From Alphaproteobacteria bacterium (GTDB taxonomy: Bacteria; Pseudomonadota; Alphaproteobacteria; Rhizobiales; Beijerinckiaceae), in NCBI GenBank assembly GCA_021325385.1, contig JAJPHH010000104.1, positions 1-55,260 on the forward strand: 55,260 bases of DNA, given 5' to 3'. Each line of letters starts with the position of its first letter. The first letter of the stretch is position 1. Under the pieces are notes generated by a model. That model did not search any database and was not told the DNA's origin. It worked only from the letters and a program-made list of their open reading frames with translations. Below, piece by piece: positions 33,441 to 42,212 of the stretch. Position numbers and translations under genes: made by a program.

Positions 33441-35231
33441 ATGGTTTCCTACATCGGCAAGCGGGGCGGTTCGGCGAACTTTTACGTGCGGCTCCTGGTC
33501 CCGGATGACCTTCGCGAGATCGTCGGCCGGGGTGAATATCGCAAGTCGCTCGGAACCTCCGATCTCCGCAAGGCCAAGGCCAAGGCGGCGACGGTCATCG
33601 CCGCTTGGCAGACCGAATTTGAGACCCTGCGTCGCCGCCGCCTCGCGACCACCCATGATCTCGCCAAGGCCGGCTGGGACCATTATCTCGCTGAGATCGA
33701 GATGGACGAGCGCCAACGCGCCAATCTCCCGTCCGAACAAGCGATTGAGCGGGAGCGTGTCAAGGCGATCGGCGCGATCCAGGCCCTTCCGGCCGAAGAG
33801 CTTGCGTCGCCCCTCGCGACCACTGCCGCGGCTCTTGACTACGTTATGGTGCGCGACAAGGCCGAATGGCGGCGCGAGCAGCGCGAAATTCTCAAGCGAG
33901 AAATCAAAAAGCATTTAGCGGTCGGCGAGACGGTCTTAGTCCAGTGGGCCGCCGACTGGTTCATTGAGCGCGAGAAGCTGCTCATCGAACCTAGTTCGGG
34001 CGAATACAAGGCGCTTTGCCAGAGACTGCTACGCGCCCACTTGGAGGCGCTGGAGCGCGCCAGCGAACGAGATCAAGGCGATTGGAGCGGGACGCCGCGC
34101 GATCCCGTCATCCGGCCGCCGGAGGACTCGGCGGCGCCGCGACTCGCCGCGCCTGGCGAGACTATCATGGCGCTCTTTGAACGCTTCAAGCGCGAACGCT
34201 TTGCGAGCGCAAAGCCTGATACTTGGGATCAGGCCGAAAGGGACATCCGTATTTTCGCCGACTTCGTTGGCCCTTCGTGTCATATCAGCGTGATCACGCG
34301 CAAGGCAGTTAGAGATTGGAAGCAGGGCTTGCTTCAATTTCCTCTTCGTGCGAGCGAGACCAAGGCGTTCGACGGCCTGAGCTTCAAAGAAATCGTCGAA
34401 TCCAATAGGACGATCGGTAAGCGAACCCTCGCCGATAAGACGGTTAATCGCATGCTATCGGCGCTGTCCAAATACTGCGATTGGCTGCGCGCCAACGAGT
34501 TTCTCGAGAGCAATCCCGTCGACGGCCATTATCTTGAAATCGACAAGCGCAAGCGCAAGGTCCGGCCCTATTCAACAGACCAACTGACCGCGATCTTCAC
34601 CTCGCCCCTTTTCAGCGCATGCGCCGGCGACGACAGCGAGCACATCGCCGGTGATGTGAAGATTCGCGACTGGCGCTATTGGCTACCCTTTATCTCGCTC
34701 TTTTCTGGCGCACGGCTTGGCGAGATCGCGCAGCTTTTCATTGATGACGTCCGCGAGCAAAACGGCGTCTGGTTCTTTCACGTGACAGACGAAGAGGACG
34801 CTGACGGACCCGACGAAAAGAGCATCAAAACCGAGGGCTCCGCTCGCGTTGTGCCCATCCATCCAGAATTGATTCGCCTCGGCTTGCTGGATTACCGCGA
34901 GCAACTGAAAGCTCGCGGCGAGACGCGGCTATTTCCGACCGCAGAGCGCGACACGCGCGGCCATTTCGGCGAAGCGTCCCGATTTTTCGGGCGCTATTTC
35001 GCCAAGATCGGCGTAAAAATTGACCGGACAACGAATTTTCATTCGTTTCGGCATGGCGTCGCCGACGCCTTTCGGCGCGCCGGCTACCTTGACGAGCAAT
35101 TCGCGATGCTGCTTGGCCATACCGAAGGCACGACGACCGGCCGCTACGGAATCCTACCCCAGGGCGAACTCATGCGTCGAAAAGAAATGATCGACTCGAT
35201 TGACTATCCGGGCTTGAATCTTCATTCATGA
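33441..35231 (+). CDS. Tyrosine recombinase (site-specific integrase)
   Basis: The product is 596 aa. The N-terminus (MVSYIGKRGGSANFYVRLLVPDDLREIVGRGEYRKSLGT) is the arm-type DNA-binding segment seen in large proteobacterial integrases. The SAM-like core-binding region is near 238-360 (ETIMALFERFKRERF...). The catalytic tetrad is present: Arg425 (SGARLGEIAQL), His534 and Arg537 (FHSFRHG), His560 (LLGHTEG) and Tyr569 (TGRYG). It should integrate and excise DNA at the tRNA-Gln 3' end 100 nt upstream. Codon use and composition are similar to the chromosome. Confidence 0.93.
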   Translation: MVSYIGKRGGSANFYVRLLVPDDLREIVGRGEYRKSLGTSDLRKAKAKAATVIAAWQTEFETLRRRRLATTHDLAKAGWDHYLAEIEMDERQRANLPSEQAIERERVKAIGAIQALPAEELASPLATTAAALDYVMVRDKAEWRREQREILKREIKKHLAVGETVLVQWAADWFIEREKLLIEPSSGEYKALCQRLLRAHLEALERASERDQGDWSGTPRDPVIRPPEDSAAPRLAAPGETIMALFERFKRERFASAKPDTWDQAERDIRIFADFVGPSCHISVITRKAVRDWKQGLLQFPLRASETKAFDGLSFKEIVESNRTIGKRTLADKTVNRMLSALSKYCDWLRANEFLESNPVDGHYLEIDKRKRKVRPYSTDQLTAIFTSPLFSACAGDDSEHIAGDVKIRDWRYWLPFISLFSGARLGEIAQLFIDDVREQNGVWFFHVTDEEDADGPDEKSIKTEGSARVVPIHPELIRLGLLDYREQLKARGETRLFPTAERDTRGHFGEASRFFGRYFAKIGVKIDRTTNFHSFRHGVADAFRRAGYLDEQFAMLLGHTEGTTTGRYGILPQGELMRRKEMIDSIDYPGLNLHS

Positions 35232-35440
35232 CCCGATCGACGTCCTCGCGCCGATCTTGAAGTTCCCTTATCGCAGCGAAGCGCTCCTGTTGGCAATTCG
35301 AGTAACCGCTGCCGTCCCATCAGCGAGGGCCGGTCGTCGAACCTCGCCGCCACCATAGGCTGCGTCAAGGACCAATGCTGCAAGGAATTTGCTCATCCCA
35401 AGACAGCCAATGATCTGCAAACCGCGATCACCGTGCCAGG

Positions 35441-35857
35441 CTAAGGAGCCCCTCCATCCTTCAGCCGGCGATATGCCCCGTCGATTCCGCGCCAATACGC
35501 GGCATGGCGAAGAATCTCATCCGGCAAGTCCAACGCCGCAAGTCGGTCGGGATGATACGCCTTCGCGAGTTCCAGCCAAGCGGCATGCACCCCGTCCAGC
35601 GTCGCATCGCCGCCGACCCCAAGAACCAGCCGCGGGTCCCTTGCGTCGACGCGGCTCCAATCGTCACCATCGCGAGATAGGCGCCGAGCCTCTTCGCCAA
35701 CAGGATCGATTCTCGCGATCTCTGTCTTCAACAGAAAGGTGCGGCACCTATCAGCGGTCTCGATCTCAATGAAGAAGCGCGCCGTCGTTTCGGGATTGGC
35801 GCAGCGAACGGTGCAAGCGATCAGGATCGAGCCCGTCTCGGTCTCGCCTGACAGCAT
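35441..35857 (-). CDS. C-terminal J-domain protein
   Basis: The product is 138 aa. The last 65 residues form a J-domain (DPRLVLGVGGDATLDGVHAA then WLELAKAYHPDRL) with the HPD motif at 102-104, needed to stimulate DnaK ATPase. The N-terminal 70 residues (IACTVRCANPETTARFFIEI...) look like a small substrate-side domain of unknown type. It is a likely DnaJ-like co-chaperone carried on the integrated segment. It is convergent with the integrase. The start codon is uncertain because no good ribosome-binding site is seen. Confidence 0.75.
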   Translation of the reverse strand: MLSGETETGSILIACTVRCANPETTARFFIEIETADRCRTFLLKTEIARIDPVGEEARRLSRDGDDWSRVDARDPRLVLGVGGDATLDGVHAAWLELAKAYHPDRLAALDLPDEILRHAAYWRGIDGAYRRLKDGGAP

Positions 35858-36142
35858 CCGCGCGGTAATCCGAATGCGCTTTTGGGACGTCCGACGGGTC
35901 GGCCTTGCTGAACATGAGCGGTCCCCGCGCCCTTTCTGGCGGGTAACCTTCCATATCTCTCGGATTTTGCCGGACGGCTAGCGTTACCGGGTCGCGATCG
36001 CCCCGTCAGTGAAAGCGATAAGTCGTCAGGCAGCGCGAAGGGGCGCGATCGCTCGCCACCCTAGTCAAGATCATCCCGAGATCATCGATACGGCGTTGAC
36101 GAAAAGATCACGGCGAGCGACAATTTTGTATCATTATGCCCG

Positions 36143-37375
36143 TTGAAAGTGACAGAAGTGAAATCCAGTGACCGTCGGCCGGACCGTCTCCGCGATGCGG
36201 CTTTTGTGAGAGAATTCAAAAGGATCGCGGAAGCCGACAAGTTGCCGCCCGACACGGGGATGGGTCCTGTAGTAAGACTAGAGGAATCTCTAGTCTTACG
36301 TAGACTCAAGATTCAGCGTCAGATCAACAAGCGTTCTCTTCCTTCTTCCTCCCCGACTGCTAAAGCGGAGCGCTTTGCCAGACGTAAACGCCTCAGTGAA
36401 GCGCTGAACGTCCCTCTGACAGATATGATCCCCAAGCCAATATATCGTCGGGGCCGTAAGGGCGAGCCAGCTTTCGTTCTTATTGAGACGCCGCGGCGTA
36501 AGCCGAAGTCACAGAGCCGCTGGTATTACGACAAGAACGACCGTCAGCCGAAAGCCCGGCCAACTGGCGCAGCCAAGCGTCCGTTGCCGAAGAGGGCTTA
36601 TGATCGGGACGGTCTGTCCCGGCTTGGCGCGCCAACTGCCATTGGCTACCGAGAGGGCGCAGAGTGGGGCCGCACGACGCCCTACCTGAAGCTCCAGTTC
36701 AGCCACTACGCCTTGCAGGCGATCAATCTTGAATATGAGCAGCACCTCGGTCAGGCGTTCACGCTGAATATCGGCGATGACATCGCGGCGAAGATGCTCG
36801 CCAGCGGGAACCCAAAGCGCTTTCTGTCACGGAGGATATCGACTGAACTTCGAAAGGCTCTCGGCCGGACCGTCGAACTTTGGTTCGTATTCGAACTGTC
36901 GCGGGGGAACGCCGGGTCGAAGCCTTACCACCACATCCACGGCGAAATCCTCTTGCGGCGCGGCGAGCGTGAGAAGGCAAGGGCCGCGCTGCGTAAGGCT
37001 GGCGGCGATTGGGGCCGGACCAAAGGCGTTCCCCATTTCCAAGTTAAATATGAGGCCGACCTGTCCGACGACGGATGGGTGAGCTACGCGGTCAAAGATG
37101 ACCGCCTGAACTCAGTCCCTATGCTCAAACGGATCGCCGGATCTTCCAACGCCCCTATCTGGATGCAAGACGGGCTCGATAGCGCATTTTTCATCACTGA
37201 GAAGCTGAAGCGCCTCGCAGGGCTTTTCTACGAATCCGTTCGACCTCACGTCCGGCTGACGCCGAATTCGATGAAGGCAATGAACGAAGCTATCGCCAAG
37301 GCCGAGGCGAAAGCCGTAGCTAACCGTAAGACGGGTATGCCGACGCCCGCAAGCCTGCCCGCGCCGCCCAATTGA
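36143..37375 (+). CDS. HUH-endonuclease-like Rep candidate
   Basis: The product is up to 410 aa (TTG 36143; GTG 36149 or ATG 36260 are alternatives). Three ordered motifs match single-Tyr HUH replication proteins: a hydrophobic strand FTLNIGDD (206-213), PYHHIHGEI with His264-Ile-His266 as the HUH pair, and WVSYAVKDD with Tyr315 and Lys318 as the nicking motif. The first 160 residues are very basic, fitting DNA binding. If right, it would nick one strand to start rolling-circle replication of the element. A 12-bp hairpin lies in its 5' region. The family assignment is my motif reading only. Confidence 0.55.
   Translation: MKVTEVKSSDRRPDRLRDAAFVREFKRIAEADKLPPDTGMGPVVRLEESLVLRRLKIQRQINKRSLPSSSPTAKAERFARRKRLSEALNVPLTDMIPKPIYRRGRKGEPAFVLIETPRRKPKSQSRWYYDKNDRQPKARPTGAAKRPLPKRAYDRDGLSRLGAPTAIGYREGAEWGRTTPYLKLQFSHYALQAINLEYEQHLGQAFTLNIGDDIAAKMLASGNPKRFLSRRISTELRKALGRTVELWFVFELSRGNAGSKPYHHIHGEILLRRGEREKARAALRKAGGDWGRTKGVPHFQVKYEADLSDDGWVSYAVKDDRLNSVPMLKRIAGSSNAPIWMQDGLDSAFFITEKLKRLAGLFYESVRPHVRLTPNSMKAMNEAIAKAEAKAVANRKTGMPTPASLPAPPN
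36272..36299. repeat. Perfect 12-bp hairpin inside the Rep candidate
   Basis: GTAAGACTAGAG-GAAT-CTCTAGTCTTAC is an exact inverted repeat with a 4-nt loop. It is far more A/T-rich than its surroundings and lies just after the alternative ATG at 36260. It could be a nick site, an attenuator or an operator. Confidence 0.6.
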
Positions 37376-37801
37376 TGGCGCCATAGCGGCGCTTCCCCTG
37401 CATTTTCACCTGATTGTTTTCTGAAGATTTAGCTGCGGAGGTCGAAATCACCGGCCCGGCGATGGAGCACCCTCAGGGTTCCAAGTTTGGCTGCTGGCTG
37501 GCGTCTTGACCGAGGCGCAGCACCTTAGCCGCGGGGATTACGTATTGCTGGTGAGCGACCTGTTCGATTTTAAGGCCTTGTCACCCTCGCGGGGCGATGA
37601 CGGCGCGCCATGCGCCTCCCTGACGCAACTGTTGCCTGTCAGTTGCGTGGCGTGACCACGGCCCGACGCTTACGAAGAAATCTCACTCCGTTTGAGCACA
37701 GCAATAACCGCTACCGCGATTTAGCTAGACAGGGCTTTTTTCATATCTCGGCAGAACCCACTCTATAATCCATGTAGATTCGTCCGGCTGCGGAGCAGTC
37801 C
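37376..37801. other. Gap after the Rep candidate with one hairpin
   Basis: No supported gene is present. ACGCAACTG (37623-37631), 8-nt loop and CAGTTGCGT (37640-37648) form a perfect 9-bp hairpin. A short frame reading GVLTEAQHLSRGDYVLLVSD (about 37501-37560) looks protein-like but has no start codon and may be debris. Confidence 0.5.
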
Positions 37802-38881
37802 TTGCACGTCCTCCTTCTTGCGTTTGCGTTATCGCTTGCATTGGTCGCGACCGCTCTCGCCGATCCCCCCTGCGGCGCGCCGAGCGCTCGGGATGACGGC
37901 TGGGACGCCGCCACGCCGGCGAGCGTCGGGATTGACGCCGACAAACTCTGCGCGCTGGCGCAGCGGCTAATGGAATGGAAAGCCGCCGACATCCACGCTG
38001 TGCTGATCGCTCGCCACGGCAAGTTGATCTTCGAGCAATATTACTCCGGTTTCGACCAGCATTGGGGGGAGCCGGCGAGAGAGGTCGTGTTTGGACCGGA
38101 TGTCCCGCATGATCTCCGCTCCATCACCAAGAGCGTCGTCGCGCTGGTCCTCGGGATCGCGGTCGACAAGGGGTGGGTGAAGGACCTTGATCAGCCCGTC
38201 TTATCGTTGTTGCCTCGCTACGCCGGTCTCAAAAATCCGGACAAAGAGCGCATTACCTTGCGTGACCTTCTGACCATGTCCGCGGGCCTCGAATGGAACG
38301 AAGACTCGCCCTACGGCGATCCGTCGAACAGCGAGACGGACATGGATATGGCCGCCGACCCTTGCCGCTATGTGCTAGAACGGCCGGTGGCTCATCCACC
38401 TGGCTCGGTTTGGACCTATAGCGGCGGATCCGCGGCCTTGATCGCCTGCGTGTTGCGCCAAGCCACCGGCCAGAGCATCGATAAGCTTGCGCAACGAACG
38501 CTCTTTGATCCGCTCGGCATCAAGCAGGTCAGTTGGGCGCGTTATCCGGTTACGGGCGATCCGGTTGCAGCGTCCAGGCTGCGTCTTGTCCCCCGTGATA
38601 CCTTGAAGATCGGCCAACTCGTCCTTGACAAGGGACGATGGCGAGGCAAGCAAGTCGCGCCGGCATCCTTCATTGAGGCAGCGACGACGCCCCAAATCAA
38701 TGCGCTTGGCCTAATGTTCTATGGGTATCAATTCTGGCTCGGCCGCTCGCTTGTGCAGAAACGCGAAGTCGATTGGATAGCCGGAATCGGCTATGGCGGG
38801 CAGCGACTTTACGTGATTCCTTCGCTCGATCTCATCGTGCTTATTCACGCCGGACTTTACCAGAGTTCGATGCAGGAATAG
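37802..38881 (+). CDS. Serine hydrolase (class C beta-lactamase fold), truncated by an amber codon
   Basis: The product is 359 aa from TTG 37802, with GGAG 6 nt upstream, and has a signal peptide (MHVLLLAFALSLALVATALA). The catalytic S-x-x-K is SITK (107-110), and the YSG motif is at 206-208 (WTYSGGSAAL). EstB-type or penicillin-binding-like carboxylesterases and beta-lactamases share this fold. The frame stops at TAG 38879-38881, but the next 16 codons in the same frame read VGNMLLNRYVMSAVTP and stop at 38930. That is the usual end of such proteins, so the TAG probably replaces TGG. Confidence 0.82.
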   Translation: MHVLLLAFALSLALVATALADPPCGAPSARDDGWDAATPASVGIDADKLCALAQRLMEWKAADIHAVLIARHGKLIFEQYYSGFDQHWGEPAREVVFGPDVPHDLRSITKSVVALVLGIAVDKGWVKDLDQPVLSLLPRYAGLKNPDKERITLRDLLTMSAGLEWNEDSPYGDPSNSETDMDMAADPCRYVLERPVAHPPGSVWTYSGGSAALIACVLRQATGQSIDKLAQRTLFDPLGIKQVSWARYPVTGDPVAASRLRLVPRDTLKIGQLVLDKGRWRGKQVAPASFIEAATTPQINALGLMFYGYQFWLGRSLVQKREVDWIAGIGYGGQRLYVIPSLDLIVLIHAGLYQSSMQE

Positions 38882-38932
38882 GTAGGCAATATGTTGCTCA
38901 ACCGCTACGTGATGAGCGCCGTGACGCCCTAG

Positions 38933-39650
38933 CGCGATCGCGCGCAGGCGCCCGATGCTCTCAAAATACGATCGGGTTGGATGACCTGGAAGACATCATT
39001 ACGTCGGAGCTGTTGACTGCGGCGCCGGTCGCGTCGCGGCCAACGTGAGAATAGGCCGCGGCATTCGGCATTCCGGTGGGTGATCTCCCAGACCCGCACC
39101 GCGGTCTCGACCGATTCGACGCCACGGTCGGTCGCGGGCTTTACGGGACGGCCGGACGGGTTGAGAGCAGTTGATCCTTGAAAAAGTGACAAGCATGGCC
39201 GCGGTTGATCCTTCGCGCCCATTGTCCAAGCTCAGAATGCGGGCGCGGTTGAAAGGCAACCGTGAAAGAATGCGTGTCCGGATTCGGGGTTGTTTAGTTT
39301 ACGACCGCGGCAATTGGAGAATTTGATCGCCGCGCTTCGGCGAAGCGCTCAGGGAGGTGCCCGGCCGCCGCATATGTTGCCGTCCTCAGCGTCGCATCGA
39401 ATCGAGGAAAGCGCAGGTTGAGCTGTAACGGAGGAAGAGATCCCCTCCCCTGCGCCCGCGTGCGGACGACCGCTAGTCGGCTGGGCGGCAAGGCCGGAAT
39501 TTGTCACGTCACTGGCTGGCGACGCGATTCGAATCCGTCCTTGTCGCCGCTCCGGCCCGGCACCGGTCATGCTGGCCCCTCCCCTCCATCTCGCGCTCTC
39601 GAAAAGCAGTGACGCCTCGGGATCCTCACCAGCGGAATTCGCGACCGACG
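38933..39650. other. Gene-poor stretch after the serine hydrolase
   Basis: No frame here has a convincing start, domain or composition. It may contain decayed genes; the right end runs into transposase debris. No repeats were recognised. Confidence 0.35.
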
Positions 39651-39659
39651 TGGGACCCT

Positions 39660-39757
39660 CCTCTCTTTGCGAGGACATGGACACATAAGCACGCGGCCGA
39701 ATTGGGATCGACGCCACTGTGCGCGCCCAGATAGTTAGCCGCCAGCTTGTCATATCG
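39660..39757 (-). mobile_element. IS5-family transposase 3' remnant
   Basis: Minus-strand translation gives TRYDKLAANYLGA (39728-39757), and after a frame change ASIPIRPRAYVSM. Together these match the C-terminal end of IS5-type transposases (YDKLAANYLAF--LASIRIWLRAYE). The rest of the gene is missing and the frame is broken. Confidence 0.6.
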
Positions 39758-39859
39758 GGTTACCGGCGCGCCGACAATTGCGCCCGCGATACCGATACGC
39801 GCTGACCCCAGATCGGAGCTTTGCAAGCTCGGCAGAATGTCTCTAGCCCTCGCACGCTC

Positions 39860-40273
39860 TCACGACTTCTCCTTCGTCTCCACGTATCGCGCGAAATTGT
39901 CGAGGATTGCCTGCCAGCCGCTCTGCTGCTGCTCGACTGAGTGGGTCGGTTCGCTATCGAAGACAACGCGGACGACAACGCCCTTTGGGCCGGGCAGGAA
40001 CTCGACTTCGGCATTTCGATCGCCGAATGAAAATTCGATCCGCTTGTGTTCAACGACTTTGGTGTAGGTCCCGGCGAAGTCGAAACCCATGCTGCCGTCC
40101 TTAGCCTCCATGCGAGACGAGAAGGCGCCGCCGTCCCGCAGGTCGACATTAGCCTTGGTCGTATGCCAGTCGTCCGACGCGGCGTTCCACTTCACGATGT
40201 CGGCCGGCGTCGTATACGCACGCCAGACCTGACCGATCGGGGCTGCTACATCGGCTTCGACGGTGATTCTCAT
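39860..40273 (-). CDS. SRPBCC (AHSA1/Aha1-like) domain protein
   Basis: The product is 137 aa: MRITVEADVAAPIGQVWRAY then TTPADIVKWNAASDDWHTTK is the typical start of the AHSA1 group. It continues with RMEAKDGSMGFDFAGTYTKV, a beta-sheet stretch and the C-terminal helix SGWQAILDNFARYVE. These small cytoplasmic proteins bind hydrophobic ligands in a helix-grip fold; functions vary and none can be fixed here. The length and all core segments are complete. It appears to be a single gene. Confidence 0.88.
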   Translation of the reverse strand: MRITVEADVAAPIGQVWRAYTTPADIVKWNAASDDWHTTKANVDLRDGGAFSSRMEAKDGSMGFDFAGTYTKVVEHKRIEFSFGDRNAEVEFLPGPKGVVVRVVFDSEPTHSVEQQQSGWQAILDNFARYVETKEKS

Positions 40274-41206
40274 GGGTATTGCTCCGGTTCGATTTCATGG
40301 GAAGGCGACGACATCGCTTGCCTTGTGCTGGGTCGACCTACAGCATTTCCGGGGAATGTCCCACCCAGGACGATCGAGACCCGCCCATGCCGACATCGTC
40401 CAGCCGTCTCTATGTAAAAATTCGAAAGCCTTGTCGGCAGGTCTTTTGGCCATCCACGAGCGACCGCGAGCAAACTGGACGCCGTAACTTGCGGCATGTC
40501 CGGACCTGGCCCATTGCGTCGCGGCCTCGATCGGCCAATCGTGATACGGCGGCTGTGCCTTCGATCAAGTGAGGCCCGCTTTCGACGGCTGCTATTCCCC
40601 TTCCCTCCCCTGCCCCCGACTATGCGCGTCGTCGTCATATAGCGCGCGCGACGAAGGCTCGAATTCTATCGGCCCGAACGGTCGTTCGCGTCATCGCAGG
40701 AGCGTTTACGGCGCCATCGACGGCGAACAAAAACCATACTGAACCAAATGAAAGCCTAATATAAATTGCTATATTACTTTCGCAAGCGCAATCAACACTT
40801 GCTTATTCACACGCGTAGGCCGGCGCGAATGGAGCGCCGACCGGAAGACCGACGCCGGGCGGGCTGTCGCAAAGCGATAGCTGCAGATAGGCGCGGCTCG
40901 CCAAGCTCTGAACATAGCCGTCCCAAATTGCGTTCGGACGCGAAGCGAGCCGCTGCTGCGGAGATCTCTGTCGGCCGCCAAATGACCATCCGCTCGGCAG
41001 CGGCGATCGCCGGTTCGCGAGACTGAAGCGATCGGCGCTCCGTATGGTCGATGCTCTCGTTTGTATCTTCATCGTCTGTTATAGCCTTCCCGGCCATCTA
41101 CTTTCTGCGTTTTTCGTGGACTACATCGCGCATTTTTCGTTGCGATAGAAAGCTCCGCTCTGGTATTAATGTCGTTGCTGTTGGATATGAAGGTGAAAGT
41201 AACTCA
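40274..41206. other. Long intergenic region without a supported gene
   Basis: Overlapping short frames occur on both strands, but none is convincing. Near 40740-40800 the sequence becomes A/T-rich (AATATAAATTGCTATATTAC), unlike its surroundings, and could contain a promoter. Base composition from here to about 43.8 kb is visibly less GC-rich than the chromosome. Confidence 0.4.
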
Positions 41207-41800
41207 GTGGTTGATTCAAGCGTCATGTCGCCCATCCTCGTATTGGAGGCGACCTTCATCCGAGAGGTCCAAATCGTCTATCGCAATGAGCTCGAAGATC
41301 GCGGCAAAGAAGTGAGCGAATGCACGATTACCGATTATCGGGCCGCCCTGGCGCCGAAGAAGTGGGACAGGCCTGAGGAGGCGAGACGGCGCGCTTCGCT
41401 GCTCGCTGAATGGGAGCGCATTTTTGAAGTTCGCGGCGAGTTCGACATTTTCGACGAAGGCATCGAAGACGCCATCTTCGGCGATCGGCCCTGTGTGACG
41501 CTTGAACATGTCGATCCGAATGGGATTATGCGCAGGGTCATAGTTGAGCGGGACGAGACGACGCCGGATCGCTGCAGCGTGCAATTTTATCGCGGCCGCA
41601 GCCCAGAAACCATAGGATCAGCCGAAGCCGATCAAATTACGCGCGTCACGACGGCGGTTTTCCTTGAACGGCGTATTCTCAAATCGGATACCCATTTCCG
41701 CAGATACGTGCTTCCGTTGATATTAGCGGAGCCCGCCGCAAAATGCGGCTCGGATGGCGGTGAGCTCGCCGCCATTCTTGCCGAGGTGGACGAATTGTGA
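41207..41800 (+). CDS. Unknown protein X1 with shared F-D-E module
   Basis: The product is about 197 aa from GTG 41207 (AAGGTG 11 nt upstream); ATG 41225 is possible. The upstream frame to 41051 looks non-coding. There is no signal peptide. The N-terminal half is helical and charged (EATFIREVQIVYRNELEDRG, PEEARRRASLLAEWERIFEV). Residues 81-133 (IFDEGIEDAIFGDRPCVTLE, then RRVIVERDET--DRCSVQFY) match a module repeated twice in the protein at 42906. Gene X2 starts 17 nt downstream, so they form an operon. I do not recognise the family. Confidence 0.6.
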   Translation: MVDSSVMSPILVLEATFIREVQIVYRNELEDRGKEVSECTITDYRAALAPKKWDRPEEARRRASLLAEWERIFEVRGEFDIFDEGIEDAIFGDRPCVTLEHVDPNGIMRRVIVERDETTPDRCSVQFYRGRSPETIGSAEADQITRVTTAVFLERRILKSDTHFRRYVLPLILAEPAAKCGSDGGELAAILAEVDEL

Positions 41801-41816
41801 AGGCGAGTGATCAATC

Positions 41817-42212
41817 ATGACGGAGATGATGGAAACGCCCGCGGCGAAGCCGGAGGCGGCTGCAAAGGGCACGCATAGATTTGCATTCTCGATATTTCAT
41901 GCGGATGGAACGGGAGTTCCTGCCGAAAACTTTGAGCTGTTTGACCGCAGCCCGATCAGTCCCGAGGAGAACGCGCGCGCAGCGCGAGACTCTTATGCTT
42001 TCGAAGACTTCCTTAATGACCCTGCGCGCGCGATCGGATCAAATGAGCCGTTTCGCTTGTTCAAGCGAGGCAACCGGCTGCTGGCCGTTGAAAAGGTCCA
42101 GCAGGGATGGTGGGAAAGCAGGTATTTCGCGCCACGGCGCGTTCGGCGACGGAAGCCGGATGACCAACAAGGGCCAGTGTTGACCGGCTCGACAGCCGAA
42201 TACGTCGATTAA
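41817..42212 (+). CDS. Unknown protein X2, operon partner of X1
   Basis: The product is 131 aa from ATG 41817 with AAGGCGAG upstream. The first 20 residues are Ala/Lys/Glu-rich. HRFAFSIFHADGTGVPAENF follows. The C-terminal part (AFEDFLNDPARAIGSNEPFR, then ESRYFAPRRVRRRKPDD) resembles the module of X1 and X3, but more weakly. It is soluble and basic at the end. Function and family are unknown. It follows X1 by 17 nt. Confidence 0.6.
   Translation: MTEMMETPAAKPEAAAKGTHRFAFSIFHADGTGVPAENFELFDRSPISPEENARAARDSYAFEDFLNDPARAIGSNEPFRLFKRGNRLLAVEKVQQGWWESRYFAPRRVRRRKPDDQQGPVLTGSTAEYVD

Noticed and set aside
38929-39222. Minus-strand frame with VKPATDRGVESVETAVRVWE, recalling an IclR-type start
   Set aside because: The match is too short, there is no helix-turn-helix after it and no good start codon.
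39516-39550. GATTCGAATCC, resembling a tRNA T-loop and a possible right attachment site
   Set aside because: The flanking bases do not form a T-stem and do not match the tRNA-Gln 3' end.
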